Shown here piece after piece: positions 42,374 through 49,959 of a DNA stretch of 59,275 nt. Position 1 is the first letter of the stretch; every line of letters starts with the position of its first letter. The stretch spans positions 1 to 59,275 of the forward strand of contig NZ_JARPQB010000037.1 of NCBI RefSeq assembly GCF_029478665.1. The letters run 5' to 3'. The notes under the pieces are model-generated. The model saw only the letters and a program-made list of their open reading frames with translations. It made no database searches and was not told the origin of the DNA. The position numbers were made by a program, and so were the translations under genes. Origin of the DNA: Pseudomonas entomophila. GTDB lineage: Bacteria > Pseudomonadota > Gammaproteobacteria > Pseudomonadales > Pseudomonadaceae.

Positions 42374-43606
42374 ATGAGCATCATCGAACAGCCCCCCGCC
42401 CACCGCATCACCAGCGAAGCCGAAGCCCTGCGCATCGCCCGTGAAGTCGCCAGCGAATTCGCCACCCTCGCCGCCGACCCGCGCAACAACGACCAGCTCC
42501 CCCGCCACCAGGCCGAACGGCTGTCGAGCAGTGGCCTCACCGCCATCGGCGTTCCCACGCAGTTCGGCGGCCTGGGCGCCTCGGTCGAGACCCTCGTCGA
42601 AACCGTGCGCCTGATCGCCACCGCCGACGGCGGCGTCGGCCAGTTGCTGCAGATCCATAACGTCATGCTGCGCGGCCTGCTCGACGGTTACCCCGACGAA
42701 GTCCGCGACCGCGTGCTGGCCGATGTACTGGCCGGCAAACGCCTGGGCAACGCCCTGGCCGAGGTCGGCGGCAAGAACAAGTTCGCCCTCCGGACCCGTG
42801 TCGAACGCCGCGCCGACGGCAAACTGGTGCTCAACGGCAGCAAGTTCTATTCGACCGGCGCCTACCTGGCCGACTGGATCTGGCTGACCGCCGCCAGTGA
42901 AGACGGCGCTGCCGGGGTGCTGCTGCACCGCGACACCCCTGGCCTGACCCTGGTCGATGACTGGCGGGCCTTCGGTCAGCAGCACTCGGTGAGCGGCACG
43001 GTGGAGTTCGACGAAATCGTCCTCGACGAGCGCTTCGTCACCTTGCGCAGCGGGCCGATGAAACGCACAGGGCTTACCTTCCCGCAAATCCTCCATGCCG
43101 CCATCGACAGCGGCATCGCCACAGGCGCGTTGCAGGCGGCGGTGGCCTACCTGCGCGAGCATGCCCGGCCCTGGGTCGAGAGTGGTGTCGAGCGGGCCAG
43201 CGACGAGCCGCACATCATCCGCCAGGTTGGCGAGTATGCGGTCGCCCTGCGCGGCGCCGAAGCGGTGCTGCGCGAGGCCGCGCGGGTGTTCGACGCCCAT
43301 GAGCGCGCCCCCGACGACAAAGCGCTGCAGGACGAACTGATACTCTCGGTGGCCACCGCCCGGGCGCATGCCGATGGGGCGGCGCTGAAGATCTCCAGCG
43401 ACCTGTTCTCGCTGCTGGGGGCCAGTGCCTCGCTGAGCAAATGGAACCTCGACCGCTTCTGGCGCGATGCCCGGGTGCACACCACCCACGACCCGATCCG
43501 CTGGCGGTTGCACAACGTTGGCAACTACTACCTCAATGGGGCGGACCCTGGGGAGTACACGGCAGTGCTCAATGCCAAGGAAGCGCAAGGCGCCACGCGT
43601 CGTTGA
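42374..43606 (+). CDS. sfnB: SfnB-family flavin monooxygenase (acyl-CoA dehydrogenase/DszC fold)
   Basis: A 410-residue protein with the acyl-CoA dehydrogenase fold used by the DszC/SfnB flavin-dependent oxygenases: IGVPTQFGGLGAS, ADGGVGQLLQIHNVMLRGLL, LVLNGSKFYSTGAYLADWIWLTA, and a C-terminal active-site segment LDRFWRDARVHTTHDPIRWRLHNVGNYYLNG. The WR-AR-HT-HDP pattern is typical of DszC-like enzymes, not dehydrogenases. They add oxygen to reduced sulfur compounds using FMNH2 and O2. SfnB is linked to dimethyl-sulfone and sulfone use in P. putida. It is divergent from the DszB-like gene. Confidence 0.87.
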   Translation: MSIIEQPPAHRITSEAEALRIAREVASEFATLAADPRNNDQLPRHQAERLSSSGLTAIGVPTQFGGLGASVETLVETVRLIATADGGVGQLLQIHNVMLRGLLDGYPDEVRDRVLADVLAGKRLGNALAEVGGKNKFALRTRVERRADGKLVLNGSKFYSTGAYLADWIWLTAASEDGAAGVLLHRDTPGLTLVDDWRAFGQQHSVSGTVEFDEIVLDERFVTLRSGPMKRTGLTFPQILHAAIDSGIATGALQAAVAYLREHARPWVESGVERASDEPHIIRQVGEYAVALRGAEAVLREAARVFDAHERAPDDKALQDELILSVATARAHADGAALKISSDLFSLLGASASLSKWNLDRFWRDARVHTTHDPIRWRLHNVGNYYLNGADPGEYTAVLNAKEAQGATRR

Positions 43607-43616
43607 GGCATGCGCT

Positions 43617-43721
43617 GGGGGCTGCTACGCAGCCCTTTCGCGGCACAAGGCCGCTCCTACAGAAACCGCACACCCCATGTAGGAGCGGCCTTGTGCCGCG
43701 AAAGGGGCGCACAGCGCCCCC
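43617..43721. repeat. paired inverted REP elements (GGCCTTGTGCC type)
   Basis: The left arm (43617-43662) ends GGCCGCTCCTACA and includes GCTGCTACGCAGC. The right arm (43678-43721), TGTAGGAGCGGCCTTGTGCC onward, continues to GGGGCGCACAGCGCCCC. It lies between sfnB and the ABC transporter genes. Confidence 0.85.
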
Positions 43722-43765
43722 GAGGATCTCGACCACTTCCCGCCTACTCCAGACCCGAGCCCTGC

Positions 43766-45538
43766 ATGACCTCCAGACACCCCCTCCTGCGCGCCCTGGC
43801 CATCTACCGTGAGATGCCCTGGCGCTTCGCCCTGGTCACCACCCTCTATATCACCGGCAACCTGGCCCTGGCCTGGCAGCAATGGCTGATCGGCCAGGCG
43901 ATCGACGACGTCGGCGCCGGCCGCGCCGTCACCCGCCTGGCCAATGGCAGCCTTGATGCCACCCTGGCCTGGCACTGGCTGTGGACACTGCTGGCCATCG
44001 CCCTGGCCCGCGGCATCCTGCAATACGCCGCCGCCGTGCTGTCGCTGGTGCTCAGCCAAGCCCTGCTGACGCGCTTGCGCGAACGCATCCTCGAACAGGT
44101 CCAGGCCCTGCACCTGGGCTACCACTGGCGCCATGGCATGGGCGAGCTGGTCACCCGCACCACCCGTGACGCCGACAAGGTCCGCGATGCGCTGATCACC
44201 TTCTGGCGGCAGATCATCGAGACACCGCTGGTGGTGCTGATGGCGGTCGGCCTGCTGTGCGGGTACGACCCGCTGCTGGGCCTGGTGCCTTTACTGCTGA
44301 CCGGTGTCGGGCTGGGGTTGTTCGTGCACCAGACCGAGCGCCTCGTCAGCCTCGACCGAGCCGTCGCCTCGGCCTACGACCAGGTGAGCCAGGACCTCGC
44401 GGAAGGCATCGGCGGGGTGCGGGTAATCAAGGCGTTCGGCCTGGAGGATCGGCGTATAGCGCGCTTCGCCGAGCAGGTAACGGTGTTCAGCACTCATGCC
44501 CGTGCCGCCCTCGCCTACGCCAGTTCGCGAATTCCCCTGCCCCAGGCAGTGGTCGCCCTGGGGCATGTGTGGATTCTGGTCTACGGCGCCCATCGGGTGG
44601 CCGACGGGCAGTTGGGCATCGGCGAGCTGGTGACCTCTCTGCTGGTGGCCACCACGCTGGTATTCCGTATCGAGGGCATCGGCCGGGTGATGCAGGTTTT
44701 TGCCGATGCCCGCGCCAGTGCCGAGCGCATCTGGCAACTGCTCGATGAACGCCCTGCCATTCGCAGTGGCCAGGGCGCCCTGCCGGAGGGACCACTGGGC
44801 CTGAAGCTGGAGCAGGTGCGCGTGGCCACGCCGAAGGCAGCGCGCGACCTGTTGCGGGGCTGCTCACTGCGCCTGTGCCCCGGCGAGGTGGTGGCGCTGG
44901 TCGGCGCCACCGGCAGCGGCAAGAGCCTGCTGGCCAGCCTGCTGCCGCGCCTGGCCGAGGTGGACGGCGGCAGCGTGCGGGTCGGCTCCGACAGCACCGG
45001 CTGGCACGATGTGCGCGACCTCGACCTGAACGCCTTGCGCCGCCGGGTGCAAGTACTACCACAGGAAAGTTTCCTGTTCTCCGACTCGCTGGCCGCGAAT
45101 TTGCGCCTGGCCGCGCCAGCGGCCAGCGACAGCGAGCTGCGCGAAGCCCTGCGCCTGGCCGCCGCCGAGGACGTGCTGGAGCGCCTGCCCCAGGGCCTGG
45201 ACACGCCGCTGGGCGACCGTGGCGCAAGTCTCTCCGGTGGCCAGCGCCAGCGCCTGTGCCTGGCCCGCGCCCTGCTCGGCGCGCCGGACATCCTGTGCCT
45301 GGACGACGCCACCAGCGCCCTGGACGCCCACAACGAGCGCCGCGTGCTCGACAACCTGCGCCGCCAGCAGGGCCGCACACCGACCCTGCTGTTGATCACC
45401 AGCCGCCTGTCCACCCTGCTGCTGGCCGACCGCGTGCTGCTGCTCGAAGGCGGGCGCATCAGCGCCAGCGGCCACCACGCCGAACTGGCGGCGCACAACG
45501 CCCACTACCGCGACCTGCTGGGGATCGAGCATGGCTGA
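43766..45538 (+). CDS. ABC exporter half-transporter, first of heterodimer
   Basis: A 590-residue protein with an N-terminal six-helix exporter domain (about 15-310) and a C-terminal ATPase domain. Walker A is VGATGSGKS, the signature LSGGQRQRLCLARAL is canonical, but Walker B reads LCLDDATSALD, with Asp where the catalytic Glu normally stands. It pairs with the next gene (8-bp overlap). It may export metal, drug or pathway products; substrate not identifiable. The start at 43766 is chosen because the longer frame runs through the REP. Confidence 0.87.
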   Translation: MTSRHPLLRALAIYREMPWRFALVTTLYITGNLALAWQQWLIGQAIDDVGAGRAVTRLANGSLDATLAWHWLWTLLAIALARGILQYAAAVLSLVLSQALLTRLRERILEQVQALHLGYHWRHGMGELVTRTTRDADKVRDALITFWRQIIETPLVVLMAVGLLCGYDPLLGLVPLLLTGVGLGLFVHQTERLVSLDRAVASAYDQVSQDLAEGIGGVRVIKAFGLEDRRIARFAEQVTVFSTHARAALAYASSRIPLPQAVVALGHVWILVYGAHRVADGQLGIGELVTSLLVATTLVFRIEGIGRVMQVFADARASAERIWQLLDERPAIRSGQGALPEGPLGLKLEQVRVATPKAARDLLRGCSLRLCPGEVVALVGATGSGKSLLASLLPRLAEVDGGSVRVGSDSTGWHDVRDLDLNALRRRVQVLPQESFLFSDSLAANLRLAAPAASDSELREALRLAAAEDVLERLPQGLDTPLGDRGASLSGGQRQRLCLARALLGAPDILCLDDATSALDAHNERRVLDNLRRQQGRTPTLLLITSRLSTLLLADRVLLLEGGRISASGHHAELAAHNAHYRDLLGIEHG

Positions 45539-47345
45539 AAGCGACATCGACATCGAACAGCGCCTGGCGCGCCAGGCCCTCGACCGCGGCATGCTGCACC
45601 GCCTGCTGCCGCTGCTGCGGCCGATCCGTGGAGCCATCATGAGCGTGATCGGCCTGGAACTGCTGCTGGTGCTCACCGTGTTCCTGCGGCCTTGGTTCGT
45701 CCGCGAACTGATCGACCGTGGGCTGATCCGGGAAGCCGGCCACTGGCTGCTCGACGAGCGCCTGGTGCTGTGGCTCGGCTTGGGACTGGCCGCCAGCTGG
45801 TTGGGGCGCTTCCTGCTGGCCGGGGCTTCGCAATTCATCGCTGGCAACGCGGCGATCCGCGTGCTCGGCGCCCTGCGCGTGCAGGTGTTCGCCCATGTCC
45901 AGGGGTTGTCGGTGCGCTACTTCGACCAGACCCGCGCCGGACGCATCATCGCCCGCGTCGACCGCGACGTCGACGCGCTGGAGCCGTTGTTGGTGCAAGG
46001 CCCTCCAGAGCTGATCGGTGCCCTGCTGCGTTGCTGCCTGGCCGGGTTGATGCTGTGGCGCATCGAGCCGAGCTTCTTCTACAGCCTGGCTGCCACCGTG
46101 CCGCTGCTGGTGCTGGCGACCTGGTGCTTCAAACGTGTCTCGCAACGCAGCTGGGCCGAAGTTGCCGAACAGCGCAGCCGCTTCACCGCGCACCTGGTCG
46201 AGAGCGTCAGCGGCGTGCGGCTGATCCAGCAGTGCGGCCGCGAAGCCGACAATCAGGGCCGCTACCGACGCTTGCTGGAGGACTTCAACCAGGCCCTGAT
46301 CCGCGGCAGCCTGCGCACCGGCTGGTTCGCCCCGCTCACTGCGCTGCTGAGTACGACGGGCATGGCCGTGCTGTTGCTGGTGGGTGCCTTGGGCTTGGCC
46401 GAGAGCCGGGTGAGCGTTGGCCAGATTGCCGAGAGCCTGTTCTACGTGTTCCTGTTCCTCGGACCGCTGCAGGAGCTGTCGGACCTGTTCGAGCGCTACG
46501 CCACCGGCAGCGCCTCGGCGCAACGGATCTTCCTGCTGCTCGACACCTGCCCTCAGGTGCTGGACCCTGCACAGCCGCGAACAGTGGGCCGCGCCCGGGG
46601 TCAGGTGGACTTCGAAGACGTTGCTTTCGCCTACAACGCTCAACCCGTGATTGACGGGCTCGACCTGCGCATCCGGGCAGGTGAGGTGCTGGCCATCGTC
46701 GGCCCCTCGGGGCATGGCAAGAGCACCCTGGTGCAATTGCTCACGCGCTTCTACGACGTGCAACGCGGTGCGGTGAGGCTCGACGGCATCGACCTGCGCG
46801 AACTGGCCCAGCGCGAGCTGCGGCGCAACGTCGGCGTGGTGCTGCAGGACAACGTGCTGTTCAGCGGCAGCATCCTCGACAACCTGCGCCTGGCCCGGCC
46901 CGAGGCCGACGATGCCGTGCTGGTCGCCGCCGCCCGCGAGCTGGGCGCCGACGAGGTGCTGGAACGCTTGCCAGGGCAATACCACACCGAAGTCGGCCCG
47001 CTGGGCAGCCACCTCAGCCATGGCCAGCGCCAGCTGGTGTGCCTGGTGCGTGCCTACCTGGCGGACCCTGCGGTGCTGGTGCTCGACGAAGCCACCTCGG
47101 CGGTCGACGTGCACACCGAGCGGCGCATCCAGCGGGCATTGCGGCGGCTGTGCCAAGGGCGCACGGCAATCATCATCGCCCACCGCCTGGCGACCATCCG
47201 CGATGCCGAGCGGATCGCCGTGGTGCGCCACGGGCGAGTGGTGGAGCAGGGACGGCATGCCGAGCTGATCGAGGCTGGAGGTGCGTATGCCGGACTGTAC
47301 GACGCCTATCTGCGCAGCGCCGGGGAGGTGCACGCCGAAGCCTGA
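45531..47345 (+). CDS. ABC exporter half-transporter, second of heterodimer
   Basis: A 604-residue TMD-NBD fusion like its neighbour. Walker A is VGPSGHGKST and Walker B is VLVLDEATSAVD with the catalytic Glu, but the signature is LSHGQRQLVC instead of LSGGQ. Together the pair forms one consensus ATP site (this Walker A/B with the partner LSGGQ) and one degenerate site, as in asymmetric heterodimeric exporters. The translational overlap with the first gene supports a heterodimer. Confidence 0.87.
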   Translation: MAESDIDIEQRLARQALDRGMLHRLLPLLRPIRGAIMSVIGLELLLVLTVFLRPWFVRELIDRGLIREAGHWLLDERLVLWLGLGLAASWLGRFLLAGASQFIAGNAAIRVLGALRVQVFAHVQGLSVRYFDQTRAGRIIARVDRDVDALEPLLVQGPPELIGALLRCCLAGLMLWRIEPSFFYSLAATVPLLVLATWCFKRVSQRSWAEVAEQRSRFTAHLVESVSGVRLIQQCGREADNQGRYRRLLEDFNQALIRGSLRTGWFAPLTALLSTTGMAVLLLVGALGLAESRVSVGQIAESLFYVFLFLGPLQELSDLFERYATGSASAQRIFLLLDTCPQVLDPAQPRTVGRARGQVDFEDVAFAYNAQPVIDGLDLRIRAGEVLAIVGPSGHGKSTLVQLLTRFYDVQRGAVRLDGIDLRELAQRELRRNVGVVLQDNVLFSGSILDNLRLARPEADDAVLVAAARELGADEVLERLPGQYHTEVGPLGSHLSHGQRQLVCLVRAYLADPAVLVLDEATSAVDVHTERRIQRALRRLCQGRTAIIIAHRLATIRDAERIAVVRHGRVVEQGRHAELIEAGGAYAGLYDAYLRSAGEVHAEA

Positions 47346-47355
47346 CCCTGGCCTG

Positions 47356-47561
47356 TGTGTAGGAGCGGATTCATCCGCGATGCGCCGCGCCTGCGGCGCT
47401 CGATCCAATAGGCACAAATGCTCTACAGGCAAGCACCTTGCGGATCTCGAACTTTTGAAAGCCGCAGCGGTGGCATTGAGGTGCCCGGCGAAAGCGCGAT
47501 GGTGTTCACATGACCGAGCGCCGCCCGTGCGGCGCATCGCGGATGAATCCGCTCCTACACA
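47356..47561. repeat. widely spaced REP pair (GGATTCATCC type)
   Basis: The left arm (47356-47403) is TGTGTAGGAGCGGATTCATC onward; the right arm (47515-47561) is its complement. A 111-bp spacer separates them. It occupies most of the 367-bp gap between the exporter genes and the next monooxygenase. The rest of that gap has the sigma-54 site at 47658; no gene seen. Confidence 0.82.
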
Positions 47562-47657
47562 GGCCATGCTGCGTCGCTGCTGGCCGGCTGCTGCCACAGC
47601 AACAACCCGCCCTCGCCAACCGCCACCATCCCCCGCGCCATCGGTCTTGCACCGCCA

Positions 47658-47673
47658 TGGCACAGCCATTGCA
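47658..47673 (+). promoter_or_regulatory. sigma-54 promoter of monooxygenase/DszB-like operon
   Basis: TGGCACAGCCATTGCA matches TGGCACG-N4-TTGCW at all conserved positions except position 7 (G to A). GG and GC spacing is exact. It is 40 bp upstream of the ATG at 47713. This is one of the two best -24/-12 sites in the window. Confidence 0.78.
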
Positions 47674-47712
47674 CCACCCTCCCCATCGCCAACCTCCCCT
47701 TCAGGAGCCCCC

Positions 47713-48861
47713 ATGACCACCGAATTCTTCTGGCGCCTGCCCCTGGGCACCGATGGCCCGCAGCTGTCCACCGACCACCACAACCGCGGCAATCCACAGC
47801 ACCGCCCCGGCCACATCGCCCCAGGCCGCCTGCCCAACGGCGAAGCCGATGGCTTCACCTACATCGACTACATCGCCCAGGTGGCCAAGGCCGCCGAGCT
47901 GGCCGGCTTCGAAGGCGCCCTGCTGCCCACCGGCCCCGAACCCTGGATCGCCGCCGCGGCCCTGGCCCGCGAGACCCGGCGCATCCGCTTCCTGATCGCC
48001 TTCCAGGCCACCTGGACCCTGCCCGCCTATGCCGCGCAGCAGGCGGCGATCCTGCAGAACCTCAGCGGCGGGCGGCTGGACTGGAACATCATCACCGGCG
48101 GCAACCCGGCCAGCCAGCGCGCCCACGGCGACTTCCTCGAACACGACCTGCGCTACAAGCGCACCGGCGAATTCCTCGACGTGATCCAGGGCCTGTGGGC
48201 CAACGACACGTTCTCCTACGAAGGCGACATCTACCGCCTGGAGCACGGCAGCCTGCCGCCGGGCCTTCAGCACGAGCGCAAGCCAGCGGTGTACTTCTCC
48301 GGTTTCTCCGATGCCGCGCTGGACGTCGCCGCCCGCCACGCCGACGTCTACCTGAACTGGGCCGAGCCCATCGACACGCTCAAGCCGCATATCGAGCGGG
48401 TGCGCGAACTGGCCGACAAGCAAGGGCGCACGGTGCGCTTCGGCTTGCGCGTGGACCTGTTCGCCCGCGAAACCGAAGCGCAGGCCTGGCGCGAACTGCG
48501 CCAGCAGTTCGAACGCCTCGAAGGCAAGAGCAGCGCCATCGCCAAGGGCTTCGCCAGCGGCTCCGACTCGGTGGGTGGCGCGCGCCAGGCGGCCTATCAC
48601 CAGCACCTGCAGGACTTCGACGCGCTGAAGCTGGCCCGCAACCTGTGGGCCGGCTTCGCCAAGGCCAAGCCTGGCCCGACGGTGGGCCTGGTGGGCAGCC
48701 ACGAGAATATCGCCGAACGCCTGGCCGAGTACCGCGACGCCGGCTTCTCGACCTTCATCCTGGCGGCCAACCCGCACCTGGAAGAGGCGCTGCGCATCGG
48801 CCAGGAAGTGCTGCCGCTGGTGCAGCAACCCGTCGTCGCGCCACTCAAGGCCAGCGCCTGA
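47713..48861 (+). CDS. SsuD-type FMNH2-dependent monooxygenase (LLM class)
   Basis: A 382-residue luciferase-like monooxygenase. It starts TEFFWRLPLGTDGPQLSTDHHNRGN. YIDYIAQVAKAAELAGFEGALLPTG resembles SsuD strongly, with GRLDWNIITGGNPASQRAHGDFLEHDLRYKRTGEFLDVIQGLW in the middle and the C-terminus ALVG-type GLVGSHENIAERLAEYRDAGFSTFILAANPHLEEALRIGQ. Sulfonate or sulfone C-S cleavage is predicted. Start after CAGGAG; followed 11 bp later by a DszB-like gene. Confidence 0.88.
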   Translation: MTTEFFWRLPLGTDGPQLSTDHHNRGNPQHRPGHIAPGRLPNGEADGFTYIDYIAQVAKAAELAGFEGALLPTGPEPWIAAAALARETRRIRFLIAFQATWTLPAYAAQQAAILQNLSGGRLDWNIITGGNPASQRAHGDFLEHDLRYKRTGEFLDVIQGLWANDTFSYEGDIYRLEHGSLPPGLQHERKPAVYFSGFSDAALDVAARHADVYLNWAEPIDTLKPHIERVRELADKQGRTVRFGLRVDLFARETEAQAWRELRQQFERLEGKSSAIAKGFASGSDSVGGARQAAYHQHLQDFDALKLARNLWAGFAKAKPGPTVGLVGSHENIAERLAEYRDAGFSTFILAANPHLEEALRIGQEVLPLVQQPVVAPLKASA

Positions 48862-48872
48862 GGAAACCAGCC

Positions 48873-49931
48873 ATGAGCCATCCCCTCGACACCCTCTGGT
48901 ACACCCACAGCCCGGTGCCCACCGGCCTCGGCATCGCCGTGCAGTCCGGGCGCCTGGCCCAGGCCTTCACGCCGTTCGGCACGCGCATCCAGTCGCTGCG
49001 CGAGTCCAGCGAACGCGAAGTGCGCGAGGCGCACTACGACCACCACCTGCAGAACTCGGTGCGCCACGGCGGCAGCATCCCGGCGATCTGGGCCTACGCC
49101 AGCGGCGTCGAGACCCGGGTACTGGGGCTGAGCTGGATCGACGAGGTGCAGCTGATCCTCACCACCGAAGAAAGCGGCGTGCGCGGCATCCGCGACCTGA
49201 AGAACCGCCGCTTCGGCCTGCCCAAGTGGGCCAACGTGCAGATCGACTTCACCCGCGCCCAGGCCCTGCGCGGCCTGGAGAACGCGCTCAAGCTCGAAGG
49301 GCTGAACGTGGCCGATGTCGAGTTGGTGGACTACCCCTACGGCGGCACCTACAGCGACGAGCCCAAGCAGCACCTGCACGGCTTGCAAGTGGCGCTGGAC
49401 ACCCGCCGCGTGAGCCGGCGCAACAACGAGCTGATCGGCCTGCTGCGCGGCGACATCGACGCGATCTTCCTCAAGGGGGCCCATGCGGTGCAGTTGGCCC
49501 ATGAGTTCGGTCTGCGGGTGGTGGTCGACACCGGCAGCCACCCCGACCCGCTGATCCGCAGCAACAACGGCACACCGCGCACGTTGACGGTGGACACCCA
49601 CCTGCTGCACGAACATTTCGACGCCAGCCGTACCCTGGTCGACACCGTGCTGCGCACCGAGCAGTGGGCCTGGGCCAACCCCGAGGAGACCCGGCGCTTT
49701 CTCGCCCGCGAGCTGAACACCAGCGAATACTGGGTGACGGCGGCCTATGGCGAGGACGCCCACCGGCGCTTGCGCACGGCGCTGGATGGCCGGTCGATCA
49801 CGGCGTTGCAGGACTTCAGCGAGTTCCTCCACCGCTGGGGGTTCATTCCACGGCACATCGATGTGCGCGAGTGGATCGACTCGAGCGTGCTGGAGCAGGT
49901 GATCGGGTCGACATCGCGCCTGGCGGTTTGA
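48873..49931 (+). CDS. DszB-like protein with Ser in place of the catalytic Cys
   Basis: A 352-residue cytoplasmic protein, paralogue of the gene at 40935. The N-terminus reads LWYTHSPVPTG, so Ser13 stands where DszB and the paralogue have Cys. The His and Arg are kept in HYDHHLQNSVRHGGSIPAI (His54, Arg64), at the same spacing. There is no signal peptide. It could be an active enzyme with altered chemistry, a sulfinate-binding protein, or an esterase-like hydrolase. It is coexpressed with the SsuD-type monooxygenase. Generic annotation would call it an ABC substrate-binding protein. Confidence 0.75.
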   Translation: MSHPLDTLWYTHSPVPTGLGIAVQSGRLAQAFTPFGTRIQSLRESSEREVREAHYDHHLQNSVRHGGSIPAIWAYASGVETRVLGLSWIDEVQLILTTEESGVRGIRDLKNRRFGLPKWANVQIDFTRAQALRGLENALKLEGLNVADVELVDYPYGGTYSDEPKQHLHGLQVALDTRRVSRRNNELIGLLRGDIDAIFLKGAHAVQLAHEFGLRVVVDTGSHPDPLIRSNNGTPRTLTVDTHLLHEHFDASRTLVDTVLRTEQWAWANPEETRRFLARELNTSEYWVTAAYGEDAHRRLRTALDGRSITALQDFSEFLHRWGFIPRHIDVREWIDSSVLEQVIGSTSRLAV

Positions 49932-49959
49932 ACGCGACGCTGGGCAAGCCGGCTACTCC

